From: Capnocytophaga sp.
GTDB taxonomy: Bacteria; Bacteroidota; Bacteroidia; Flavobacteriales; Flavobacteriaceae
Direction: 5' to 3'
Assembly: GCF_030532915.1 (NCBI RefSeq)
Contig: NZ_JAUNKD010000002.1
Location: forward strand, 62,001 to 126,000
DNA length: 64,000 bases
Part shown: positions 56,276-63,598 of the stretch, piece after piece
Numbering within the stretch: position 1 is the stretch's first letter
Layout: each line of letters starts with the position of its first letter
The notes under the pieces: model-generated
What the model was told of the DNA's origin: nothing
Databases searched by the model: none
What the model saw: only the letters and a program-made list of their open reading frames with translations
Translations under genes and position numbers: made by a program

Positions 56276-56281
56276 CCTCCT
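56276..56281 (-). promoter_or_regulatory. Strong Shine-Dalgarno AGGAGG for the Panacea gene
   Basis: AGGAGG on the minus strand, 8 nt before the ATG at 56267. Bacteroidetes genes seldom carry a full Shine-Dalgarno, so it both fixes the start and hints at foreign origin. Confidence 0.7.
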
Positions 56282-56284
56282 CTC

Positions 56285-56500
56285 TCATATTAGGAAGGGC
56301 AAAAAGTGTGCCAATACTATCGTTTCTACTTCAATAACTCCAAATCCTTTTTTACCTAATTTTGCAGGAATGACTTTTACATTCGTGATTTCCTCTTTAT
56401 TTTTTTTGAAAAACTTCAAATATTTTTGAGGATTGTAAAATACCTTTTTATCAGTAATTAATGGATAATCAATCACTTGCTTGTTGTTTTTTACATTCAT
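56285..56500 (-). CDS. Small protein upstream of the Panacea gene
   Basis: 71 aa, basic, no membrane segment except a weakly hydrophobic end (TIVLAHFLPFLI). It starts 29 nt after a TACCTTTG box (56529-56536) and ends 17 nt before the Panacea ATG. Not recognised. It could be a third member of the putative toxin-antitoxin operon. Confidence 0.5.
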   Translation of the reverse strand: MNVKNNKQVIDYPLITDKKVFYNPQKYLKFFKKNKEEITNVKVIPAKLGKKGFGVIEVETIVLAHFLPFLI

Positions 56501-56528
56501 ATTAATATTGATATAGCCACAGATACTG

Positions 56529-56536
56529 CAAAGGTA
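56529..56536 (-). promoter_or_regulatory. -7 box of the Panacea operon
   Basis: TACCTTTG on the minus strand, 29 nt before the ATG at 56500. The -33 TTG is not at standard spacing. Confidence 0.4.
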
Positions 56537-56636
56537 TGAAAAAAATACAAATGTCCGACACTTTGATTGACAAAATTATATTTTTGGCTTTTGACTGATA
56601 GCTTTTAGCCAATGGCTATTCGCTAATCGCTATCCG

Positions 56637-57344
56637 CTAATTCACAATTGTTTGCTGTCCGTTTGGGTTTTTATCCAACGTGGTTAAATTGATGTTCGGG
56701 AAATTGCCGTATAGTGTAGGGTCCCAATTGTTCCAATCGCGGATACGCTCAAAAATTTCAAGGGTACGAATCCGACGAATGGGCATCCGCGTGCTTAAAA
56801 TGGTGTATGCCTCCCGCTTGTCCGACCCCGCTCCGTTCAGCCCGCCGCCCGAACCGCCCGGAATACCCGCGCCGAGCAGACAAGGGTCTACGCCCATCGG
56901 AAACAAAATTTCCGAGTTCCCCGCCGTGGCATCGGGCAAAAAACTACCGTCTTTAATTTTATCGTCAATCGGCACAACCTCAATGCCTTTGATAAGATTG
57001 CCGTTCTGGTCTCGGAAGAAAGGCGAAATCAGCGACCGCCCCGCACTCTCGTTCCCGCTCATATGCTTGTCGATGGCATCAACCGTATTTTTGCGGTACT
57101 GTTCCTTTTCCGAAGCCGAAAATTCCCGCCATTCTTCCACGCCGTATTTATGCACGAAAAAATCATCGGCGATATACACCACAAACTTTACATTTAGCTG
57201 ATTTTCATACATATACTTTTTGAAAACGGGAACGGAAAGCACCACGTCCATCCAACCGTTGTGAAACGAACTGTGCCATTTTATCCTCGGATAATTCTTC
57301 TCGGCACCTATTTTAAAAATCATTTCTACCCAAAAATTGTTCAT
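56637..57344 (-). CDS. Phage portal-like protein, probably N-terminally truncated
   Basis: 235 aa. The stretch SEILFPMGVDPCLLGAGIPG followed by GSDKREAYTILSTRMPIRRI and RIRDWNNWDP looks like the C-terminal half of portal-type proteins in Bacteroidetes prophages. Such proteins are about twice this length, so the N-terminal half seems lost. The ATG at 57344 is preceded by a TACCTTTG box (57362-57369), so it could still be expressed. Codons are more GC-rich than in the Panacea operon next to it. Family assignment is by resemblance only. Confidence 0.4.
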   Translation of the reverse strand: MNNFWVEMIFKIGAEKNYPRIKWHSSFHNGWMDVVLSVPVFKKYMYENQLNVKFVVYIADDFFVHKYGVEEWREFSASEKEQYRKNTVDAIDKHMSGNESAGRSLISPFFRDQNGNLIKGIEVVPIDDKIKDGSFLPDATAGNSEILFPMGVDPCLLGAGIPGGSGGGLNGAGSDKREAYTILSTRMPIRRIRTLEIFERIRDWNNWDPTLYGNFPNINLTTLDKNPNGQQTIVN

Positions 57345-57361
57345 ACCTTTTATTTTTTTCG

Positions 57362-57369
57362 CAAAGGTA
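57362..57369 (-). promoter_or_regulatory. -7 box before the portal-like gene
   Basis: TACCTTTG on the minus strand, 17 nt before the ATG at 57344; the nearest TTTG is 26 nt upstream, a little far. Confidence 0.3.
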
Positions 57370-57414
57370 TCGCATTAATAAAATTAGTTAAAGGACAAAT
57401 GTTTTACAGATTGG

Positions 57415-57444
57415 AATAAAAAAGCCCGCTGAAAATCAGCGGGC
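57415..57444 (-). terminator. Terminator of hicAB
   Basis: GCCCGCTGA (57424-57432) with TCAGCGGGC (57436-57444), 3-nt loop; on the minus strand a T run follows (A run at 57418-57423). Confidence 0.85.
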
Positions 57445-57468
57445 GGGGTGTTGAAACTAATAGAAAGT

Positions 57469-57846
57469 TTATGTTAAATCAATGGTGGCAAGTTCACTAC
57501 CATACGATTTAATGCCTTGAAATATTTTTTGTACTTGTTTTTCTGACGGATATTTTTTTCGGTTTTTGTATTGTGAAATCAATGAATTGCTAATCCCTAT
57601 TCTTTTACTCAACGCAAAGATGTTGATGCCGTTATAGTATTCAAAAAACTGTGCTAAATCGAACTTAATCACAATGTCTTTTTCAGTAGCCAAAGGCTTG
57701 TCTTCGTATTCTAATAATAAATTTAACGCTTCAAGCATATTCTCTTTTAGTTCGGCATACGTATCGCCAACAGTGGTTACGTTTGCGTTTTCGGCATACG
57801 CTGAATACCCCGTATTTGTTTTTTCTACGATGAATGTTGTTTTCAT
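57469..57846 (-). CDS. hicB: HicB antitoxin with HTH domain
   Basis: 125 aa. Residues 1-60 are the partial-RNase-H-like HicB fold (IVEKTNTGYSAYAENANVTT, GDTYAELKENMLEAL). Residues about 75-120 are a XRE-type helix-turn-helix (FALSKRIGISNSLISQYK). It would bind HicA and repress the operon at the paired palindromes near 58.1 kb. It is the second gene, 27 nt after hicA, with a clean terminator. Confidence 0.9.
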   Translation of the reverse strand: MKTTFIVEKTNTGYSAYAENANVTTVGDTYAELKENMLEALNLLLEYEDKPLATEKDIVIKFDLAQFFEYYNGINIFALSKRIGISNSLISQYKNRKKYPSEKQVQKIFQGIKSYGSELATIDLT

Positions 57847-57873
57847 ATATTTAATTTTTAAACTATTAGGGGA

Positions 57874-58062
57874 TTATTCCCCTAATAGTGTTTTTCTGAT
57901 TTTAATTACCAATCCTGTACCTATTTCTTTGCTTGGATGTATCGGCACAACGCAGGTTTCTTCGGTTATCGGGCTATACCATATTTGGTGACTTCCCTTA
58001 CCTTTGCGAAGTGGGTAACATCCGGCTTTTTTCAGGATTTTCAATAATTCATTAGTTTTCAT
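57874..58062 (-). CDS. hicA: HicA toxin (mRNA interferase)
   Basis: 62 aa, normal length. The double-stranded-RNA-binding-like fold is recognisable from ELLKILKKAGCYPLRKGKGS, the catalytic His at residue 25 (GSHQIWY) and VVPIHPSKEIGTGLVIKI. HicA cleaves mRNA and arrests growth. It is intact. Its start overlaps the stop of the broken tape measure frame by 4 nt. Confidence 0.9.
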   Translation of the reverse strand: MKTNELLKILKKAGCYPLRKGKGSHQIWYSPITEETCVVPIHPSKEIGTGLVIKIRKTLLGE

Positions 58063-61000
58063 AGAACGAATCTATTAAATTTCAACAGGGCAAAGGTAAA
58101 AAATATTTTACTTATATACAAGTTTTTGAGTAAAAAATATTTTACTTTTTTCAAAAAAATGCCCGTCGGTGCCAATTGTTTTTGAGCTTGGAACGATTCC
58201 AAACTGGTTTGTAAGATTTCTTTATCGGCTTCTTTGCGTAGGGCTTTTTTGGCGTCTTCTAATGTTTTGATTTGCGCCAGTTCGCGCTCGCTCAGCTTGC
58301 CTCGCAGGGCTTCTTTTGCCGAATCTAAATCGTTGATAAGCAAGATTTCTTCGGCTTTTTCACGCTTTTTGATGTCGATACAGTCGTTGTACTCTTTAAG
58401 CGTACGCTCCACCTCCTTAACGCGGTGCTTCTCACGGACTTGTTCTAATTCTGCCGCCTTTTGTTTTTCAAGCTGAATTTCGATTTGGTTGTTAAGTAAA
58501 ATGAGTGGCTTTTTTTCTTCGATGATTTTTTTATAAATGGCAATAGCCCTTTTGGCATCGGCTTTTTCTTCAGCAGACGTTTCTGGGTCGGCGATCTTTT
58601 CGTTTGCTTCCCGAATTTTCTTGTTTAAATCTCTGATTTCGTTGGTAATATCTTCTTTTTCGTGTTTCAGGGTAAGTTTCTTACGTTCGTATTTGGTCTC
58701 TACTGCTGACAACTGTTTGTCGAGGCTCTCTTTCAAAATGACGGTTTCCTCGTCCTCCAATTCTTGTTGTTTTTTGATAAAATCACGTTGAGCCTTTAAC
58801 AAATCTTTTTGGGCTTGCCCATAGAGGTCGCCCGTGTATTTTTTAGGTTTTTTAGAGTCATCGTCAGTTGTAAGTTTGGGAGTACCATACACTGTTACAC
58901 CTTCTTCAAAATTTACTTCTTGGCTGTCTCGGGAATTCAAATCTGCATTAACATTTAATAAATCTGTTAGTTTTTGATTTTCAGTTTTATAAACATCTCT
59001 TGCTTCTATATATTCTCCGATGGCACTTCGTATGGCTACCAGCAAATGTTCTCTCTTCTTTATTTCGGGGTTATCACGTAAAATTTTATATTGCTCAACA
59101 GCCGATTTACCCTCTAAATTTAATTTTGCCACATACGAATTCGAATTACGTAATTTATTGATTTCTTGTTGAATTTGCTTTTCTTTTGCTTCCATTTTGG
59201 CTTGTGCCTCACCCGTTACGGAGGATTGCGTTTCTATGAGTCCTTCATTGGCTTTCAAACGTGCTTTTATAACAAGTTGTTTATTTACCGAGTCAAGTTT
59301 ATCTGCCAATTCTTTGGTTAATTTTCCTTCATTTTCAACATTTTTTAAATAATCAGGGTATTTTTCTTTTAGTTTATCAATCAGGTCTTTACGTTTTTCA
59401 AGCGGAATATTATTATCGGCTATCATTTTACGCAATGTGTTCAGTTGTGTGATTTCTTGATTGATAGAATTTATAACCTCTTTGTTGGCTTGGGTTACTT
59501 CGTTTTGTTTTTTTGAAAACAACGATATAGCTGTTATTGCGGTGGTTACGGCTCCGATGAATAACCCCAACGGATTCATTTTTGTAGCCATATTAAAAAG
59601 TCGTATGGCTTGTGTGGCTTTAGCTGTGTTTCCTGCCAAATGATACTTTGCGGCGGCATACAATAAAACAATACCGCGCTTGGCAGCCATTAGCACGCCT
59701 TGTGCCTTTATCACCACGTTATAAAGAACCGTTTGTTTCCAAGCCTCCTTGGTGCTGGTAGTTACCAACCAAACAGCAGCACGGTATGAAAGGAATGCCG
59801 TTGTAGCTACGGTTAAAAGTTTTACCAAAAAAGCCAAGCGCTCCCTAAATGTTTTTATCCCGTTTCCGGCTTCGTTAAATACACCCGTAATTTTACCTGC
59901 AATGCCCGTTATCCAATTGAAAAAATCAGGAACAACCCCGTCAGTAACAAACTCTCGAAATCCTCTACCGATTTTTTCCCAAATAGCGGCAGCATTGTTA
60001 TTCTTTTTGTTGAATTCTTCTTGAATAGATGTGGCTTCTTCCATAGCTTTACTTGAAAGTTCCATCAATTCACGGAAACGGGCAGCGTTGTCGCCTGCCG
60101 CACCTAAGGCTTTTTGCACTTCAAGCGTATTGAGTTTCAATCCTTTCAGCACATTTGCAGACTGATTCCCTGAAAGCCCTTTCATACTTTCGGCAAATTT
60201 CAAGAAAAATTCTTCGGGCTTGGTGTTGAACAGTTCTTGTGCCTCTTCTTTGGTGATTTTCATCTGCTTAGCGAAACCATCCAGATTGTTACCTGCTACG
60301 GACACAAATCGACTGAAACCGGAAGCTGCAATTTCGGCATCAATCCCGCTTTCTTCAAAGGCAGCCCCCAATCCGAGCGTTTTGTCAATGGCGGGTTTTA
60401 AGGCTCCCGGTAATTGTCCTACACGGGTAGTAAATTCGGTAATATTTCCTTCTGATGACGAACCATTTGCCCCTAATTCATTCAAAGCGGAACCAATTTC
60501 ATTGAGCGCCGTTGGGTAATCGCTGTCTTTGGTCTGGTCAAATAGGTTTTTAAGTTTACCTACTTTGGTGGTAACCTCTTCCAAACCGCCTTGGAACGAA
60601 TCACCCAGAGCTACGTAAATCTTGTCAATTTCGCGGGTAAATTCTTGTAATTGCTCTTTATCGGTAATGCCTAACCGCCCTCCGATTTGGGCGATGTTCA
60701 TTAAATCTAAGCGTTTAGTTCGGGTATCAAAGTTTCCAAATTCATTCCAAAGGGCTTCGACTTCTTTTTGAGCCAAGCCCGAAGTTTTTTGAACATCGGT
60801 GATAGCATCGGAGATTTCCAAAAGACGGTCAGTGGTTTCTCTGATTGTGTGCCAACCTGCTCTCAACCCTTCAAAAGACAACAATCCCGTTAAAACATTG
60901 GTTCTGTTAAAAAATGAAGAAAAAGAATTGCCGCTCCTTTCAAGTTCACGAGTAGTGGCGTTGATTTCATTTCGTACGTTTTCAAAGGCTTGACGGGCTC

Positions 61001-61166
61001 TTTTTACCTGTTCGGCTTTGTCAATAAACTCTTGTGTGCCAGGTTTGAGTCTACGCAGTTCGGCTTCCAGTTTGCGAGTGGTTGCCTGTAAATCTCTAAA
61101 TGTATTCTGCACCTGCTGACCGTTGATAATCAGTACGCCCTTAGTGGTAATTGTATTTTGTGCCAT
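58059..61166 (-). CDS. Phage tail tape measure protein, 3' end disrupted
   Basis: 1035 aa. The N-terminal coiled coil (LQATTRKLEAELRRLKPG), a TP901-type core (FDTRTKRLDLMNIAQIGGRL, ALNELGANGSSSEGN, LKGLKLNTLEVQKALGAAGD), hydrophobic helices about 440-560 and a long helical tail are typical of tape measure proteins. From about residue 1003 the sequence turns into a Phe/Lys/Leu run (FLKKVKYFLLKN...) that is the reverse reading of the hicAB promoter and operators. So the true C-terminus has been lost where hicAB joins, and the protein is probably non-functional. ATG at 61166. Confidence 0.85.
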   Translation of the reverse strand: MAQNTITTKGVLIINGQQVQNTFRDLQATTRKLEAELRRLKPGTQEFIDKAEQVKRARQAFENVRNEINATTRELERSGNSFSSFFNRTNVLTGLLSFEGLRAGWHTIRETTDRLLEISDAITDVQKTSGLAQKEVEALWNEFGNFDTRTKRLDLMNIAQIGGRLGITDKEQLQEFTREIDKIYVALGDSFQGGLEEVTTKVGKLKNLFDQTKDSDYPTALNEIGSALNELGANGSSSEGNITEFTTRVGQLPGALKPAIDKTLGLGAAFEESGIDAEIAASGFSRFVSVAGNNLDGFAKQMKITKEEAQELFNTKPEEFFLKFAESMKGLSGNQSANVLKGLKLNTLEVQKALGAAGDNAARFRELMELSSKAMEEATSIQEEFNKKNNNAAAIWEKIGRGFREFVTDGVVPDFFNWITGIAGKITGVFNEAGNGIKTFRERLAFLVKLLTVATTAFLSYRAAVWLVTTSTKEAWKQTVLYNVVIKAQGVLMAAKRGIVLLYAAAKYHLAGNTAKATQAIRLFNMATKMNPLGLFIGAVTTAITAISLFSKKQNEVTQANKEVINSINQEITQLNTLRKMIADNNIPLEKRKDLIDKLKEKYPDYLKNVENEGKLTKELADKLDSVNKQLVIKARLKANEGLIETQSSVTGEAQAKMEAKEKQIQQEINKLRNSNSYVAKLNLEGKSAVEQYKILRDNPEIKKREHLLVAIRSAIGEYIEARDVYKTENQKLTDLLNVNADLNSRDSQEVNFEEGVTVYGTPKLTTDDDSKKPKKYTGDLYGQAQKDLLKAQRDFIKKQQELEDEETVILKESLDKQLSAVETKYERKKLTLKHEKEDITNEIRDLNKKIREANEKIADPETSAEEKADAKRAIAIYKKIIEEKKPLILLNNQIEIQLEKQKAAELEQVREKHRVKEVERTLKEYNDCIDIKKREKAEEILLINDLDSAKEALRGKLSERELAQIKTLEDAKKALRKEADKEILQTSLESFQAQKQLAPTGIFLKKVKYFLLKNLYISKIFFTFALLKFNRFVL
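58091..58121 (-). promoter_or_regulatory. Promoter of hicAB
   Basis: Minus strand TTG (58119-58121), 20-nt gap, TACCTTTG (58091-58098), 29 nt before the hicA ATG. Confidence 0.65.
58096..58145. promoter_or_regulatory. Paired operator palindromes for HicB
   Basis: The 16-bp near-palindrome GTAAAAAATATTTTAC occurs twice, at 58096-58111 and 58130-58145, 34 bp apart. The first touches the -7 box and the second lies just behind the -33 region, as expected for HTH-type HicB autorepression. Confidence 0.7.
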
Positions 61167-61213
61167 AAAAAAAATCGAATTGACACAGCAAAATTCTGTG
61201 TTAATTCGATTTT
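61167..61213 (-). terminator. Long hairpin between the small phage gene and tape measure
   Basis: AAAATCGAATTGACACAG (61171-61188) pairs with CTGTGTTAATTCGATTTT (61196-61213, one wobble), with a T run on the minus strand directly before the tape measure ATG. It ends transcripts of the 61.2-62.2 kb genes. Confidence 0.75.
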
Positions 61214-61233
61214 TTCAAAGGACAACAAAAATG

Positions 61234-61458
61234 CTAATGAATGTTTGCTTTTTTATCAAGAAGTTTTTGACGTTCTCTCTTGAATTTTCGGTGGTTGCGA
61301 ACTTCAAACTCTACAATAACATACACAATCCACAGCACAATAGCACCTACTATAATGTACCAATATTGAAATAGATGCCAAACAATACCAGCAAGAAGAG
61401 AAACAAAAACAACGATTACGCCCCAAATAAAACTACCTAAACTATTGGAATTTTCCAT
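61234..61458 (-). CDS. Small two-TM phage-region protein
   Basis: 74 aa from the ATG at 61458. Two hydrophobic helices (FIWGVIVVFVSLLAGIV and YWYIIVGAIVLWIVYVIV) and a basic tail (RNHRKFKRERQKLLDKK). Not recognised; holin-like size and topology, but position before the tape measure is unusual for a holin. Confidence 0.5.
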   Translation of the reverse strand: MENSNSLGSFIWGVIVVFVSLLAGIVWHLFQYWYIIVGAIVLWIVYVIVEFEVRNHRKFKRERQKLLDKKANIH

Positions 61459-61482
61459 AACTAACAATTTTACGTTACAAAA

Positions 61483-61737
61483 TTACATTTTTTTGAATAA
61501 AAACCAAAGATACAAGCCTTGTTTTTCGTCAATGCCGTATTGAAAGCCAGTTTCTTTCAAAGCGTCAAAAATGTCGTGTTCGTCAATTGGGCTTTGCGGA
61601 ATAACGCCTCGCACCATTTGAAGCACATCAATCGTGGATTTTAAAACAACATCTTGTATGCTCTTATCCGGACGGATAGCTCGTGGGCTAAAATCCCGAA
61701 GCAACATTTCTTTTATCAATGCTTTATAGTCTTCCAT
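61483..61737 (-). CDS. Small phage-region protein
   Basis: 84 aa from the ATG at 61737; a GTG one codon upstream is also possible. Acidic C-terminal half with DEHDIFDALKETGFQYGIDE, a pattern seen in small proteins of Bacteroidetes mobile elements. Function unknown. Its ATG overlaps the previous stop (TGATG), so translation is coupled. Confidence 0.6.
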   Translation of the reverse strand: MEDYKALIKEMLLRDFSPRAIRPDKSIQDVVLKSTIDVLQMVRGVIPQSPIDEHDIFDALKETGFQYGIDEKQGLYLWFLFKKM

Positions 61738-61973
61738 CACGATTCGGGTTTAAAGGTTTTTAAATCACTACGAAGCACACAGATGAAACGAATAAACTCC
61801 ATTGCTTGATTTTCCGTGCCGTTGCTCAATGAGGCATCGCTCAAAAAAGTGGTTAAATCACTCAAAATCTCAAGGGTTTCCGCCAAATGAATGCCCTCGT
61901 CTTCTTGCCAATGCTGTAACATTTTCAGTGAACTTTCGGTGAGTGTTACATTGTTGATGTCGATTGTTTTCAT
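61737..61973 (-). CDS. Small phage-region protein
   Basis: 78 aa from the ATG at 61973 (MKTIDINNVTLTESSL). Helical and acidic (WQEDEGIHLAETLEILSDL). Placed between two coupled genes and upstream of the tape measure, where tail-assembly chaperones often lie, but no slippery site was seen. Overlaps the previous gene by 4 nt (ATGA). Confidence 0.6.
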   Translation of the reverse strand: MKTIDINNVTLTESSLKMLQHWQEDEGIHLAETLEILSDLTTFLSDASLSNGTENQAMEFIRFICVLRSDLKTFKPES

Positions 61974-62236
61974 AAGGCAACGGATTTTGAAGTTAGACAA
62001 TCCGACTTGGCAGTCAAGTTAATAAGTGCGTGAGCCAATGTTTTGCCCTGAGCCTGAACTTTTTCGTGACCGCACGAAAATGATAAACGCCACGCTCCCT
62101 TGCTGAATTTCATTGTAAGCGTACCGGGGTACTCATTTAAAAATTTAGAAAACAAGGTGTTCGCGTACGCCTCACGTAAACGTGCCAAATAACGTTTGCG
62201 GATAACTTTTTTTTGGTTTTCTTGAGGTTTTAACAT
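61970..62236 (-). CDS. Small basic phage-region protein
   Basis: 88 aa from the ATG at 62236 (MLKPQENQKKVIRKRYLARL); the frame extends 23 codons further into the structured leader, which is not plausible coding. Basic N-terminus, Cys in SFSCGHEKV. Not recognised. The first gene after the structured element at 62241-62385; its start codon region (TGTTAAAACCTC) is complementary to part of that element. Confidence 0.55.
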   Translation of the reverse strand: MLKPQENQKKVIRKRYLARLREAYANTLFSKFLNEYPGTLTMKFSKGAWRLSFSCGHEKVQAQGKTLAHALINLTAKSDCLTSKSVAL

Positions 62237-62240
62237 AACT

Positions 62241-62385
62241 AAAAAAATTAAAAAGGCGTAAGTAGGTGCTGTTAAAACCTCGTGATTTACGAAATTGCAT
62301 AACATTACTATTATGCGACACCCTTACGCCTGTAAATTTATATTTTTATTTGATATACAGATACAAAAATCTGCACGAGGTTTTA
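62241..62385 (-). ncRNA. Structured leader or small RNA with interleaved stems and terminator
   Basis: Minus-strand transcript expected from the promoter at 62392-62421. Helix 1: CTGTTAAAACCTCGTG (62389-62374) with CACGAGGTTTTAACAG (62284-62269), 16 of 16. Helix 2: AGGCGTAAG (62331-62323) with CTTACGCCT (62262-62254), followed by a T-rich run, a terminator shape, extended inside by GGTG/CACC. Helix 3: GCATAA/TTATGC (62316-62297) inside helix 2. Helix 1 and helix 2 interleave, so together they would make a pseudoknot or compete. No known RNA family recognised. Confidence 0.5.
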
Positions 62386-62391
62386 ACAGTG

Positions 62392-62421
62392 CAAAGATAC
62401 AATAAAAAATAAAACCTGCAA
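62392..62421 (-). promoter_or_regulatory. Promoter of the structured leader
   Basis: Minus strand TTG (62419-62421), 19-nt gap, TATCTTTG (62392-62399). Transcription would start at or just inside the first repeat arm. The -33 lies within the preceding gene's terminator hairpin. Confidence 0.6.
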
Positions 62422-62440
62422 ATTATTTGCAGGTTTTATT
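62408..62440 (-). terminator. Terminator of the secreted-protein gene
   Basis: AATAAAACCTGCAAAT (62408-62423) with its full complement at 62425-62440; T-rich on the minus strand after the stem. Confidence 0.85.
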
Positions 62441-62446
62441 GAAAAA

Positions 62447-63565
62447 TTAATTTTGTATAGCTGTAAGTTTTCCGTTCTCAAAGTATAAGTAATTTCCATT
62501 GCCATAAACCCATTGCTCTGAAACTGAATACTGTGTAGTTGTTTTATTAATACTTTCAGGTTTTCCCCAAGAATCTATGCACATTTGTTTTGACCAGCCT
62601 ATACGAACATATCCGTTAGCCATATCTTTAGCGACAGAATCTCCATATTTTTTCTTTAATCGTGCGTGTTTTTCTGCTTTTTCCCTTTCCCGTTCTTTTT
62701 CCCATTCTTCTTCTCTTGCTTTTTGATTAAGTTTTCCCTCTTTAATCCTAGCCTCTTTGTAGGCTGAATAAGCATCATAAAAATTTTTATATTCTTCTAA
62801 ATCCATATAATCACTTTTAAACAGAAAAGTGTCCAACATTAACTCCTTTGAGTTGTCAAATTTCACTATCAAACTTGGATAAGGCAGAGAATTGTATATA
62901 AAATCTATTGAAATAGCTTTAACTACGTCCTCTTTTTCAATTGGTTTAGGTTGTAAATAGGTCATATCGTAAATCCTTTCATACGATTCTTTGGGTATTT
63001 TGTATTTGAGTAACCGATTATTTAAAAACTGCTTGCCCAAATATTTACTCTTCATATTTTCAAAATATTTCTCTGCAACAAAATGTTTTATCTTACTTCC
63101 ATTTATTATAAATTTATTTCCTGTGCTTTTTTCTGTTGCATATATTTCTACATCATCCAAAAAGGTAACGTTTCGAAGCCTGTTTTTTTTGTCCCACTCT
63201 TCGGCAGATATTTTTTTTGTCCCACCAAAAGCAATGTCTTCTACTTCTACATATTTACCTGCTAACAAAGTTTCATATTCCTCTTTGTCAATCACCCTAT
63301 ATTCTTCTTTTTTGCCTTTTCTTGTTAGGAACTTTATAGAAAAAGTTGAATATCTATAATCATAATCTTTGTTTAACGGAAATGCATACAACCTGTTACC
63401 AATAAGCCCTAATAATTCGTGAGCAGTTCTATAATCTGAAATGTTTACACTAAAATTCTCGAAAGGTTTTATTGAAGAATTTTCATTATCTTGGTAGGTA
63501 ACATTAATTTGTGCATTTACAAACACAGCCATCATCACTGCAATAAATAAAAAAATATGTTTCAT
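62447..63565 (-). CDS. Secreted protein with BamE-like C-terminal domain
   Basis: 372 aa from the ATG at 63565, giving a signal peptide (MKHIFLFIAVMMAVFVNAQ). A beta-rich body, a charged coiled coil (EEEWEKEREREKAEKHARLK, about 290-310) and a C-terminal domain with GYVRIGWSKQMCIDSWGKP, EQWVYGNGNYLYFENGKLT that resembles SmpA/OmlA (BamE)-type folds in small exported proteins. Not a phage structural protein; likely host-benefit cargo or chromosomal DNA beyond the prophage. Ends at a strong terminator. Confidence 0.7.
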   Translation of the reverse strand: MKHIFLFIAVMMAVFVNAQINVTYQDNENSSIKPFENFSVNISDYRTAHELLGLIGNRLYAFPLNKDYDYRYSTFSIKFLTRKGKKEEYRVIDKEEYETLLAGKYVEVEDIAFGGTKKISAEEWDKKNRLRNVTFLDDVEIYATEKSTGNKFIINGSKIKHFVAEKYFENMKSKYLGKQFLNNRLLKYKIPKESYERIYDMTYLQPKPIEKEDVVKAISIDFIYNSLPYPSLIVKFDNSKELMLDTFLFKSDYMDLEEYKNFYDAYSAYKEARIKEGKLNQKAREEEWEKEREREKAEKHARLKKKYGDSVAKDMANGYVRIGWSKQMCIDSWGKPESINKTTTQYSVSEQWVYGNGNYLYFENGKLTAIQN

Positions 63566-63598
63566 AGTGTTATGATTTGAATTAAACAAAAAAATAAA

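Noticed and set aside
56680-57201. Plus-strand 173-codon frame
   Set aside because: Antisense to the portal-like gene; no signal of its own.
62269-62389. Transposon with terminal inverted repeats
   Set aside because: The 16-bp inverted repeats enclose only about 90 bp, with no transposase and no target duplication seen; a regulatory or invertible element is more likely.
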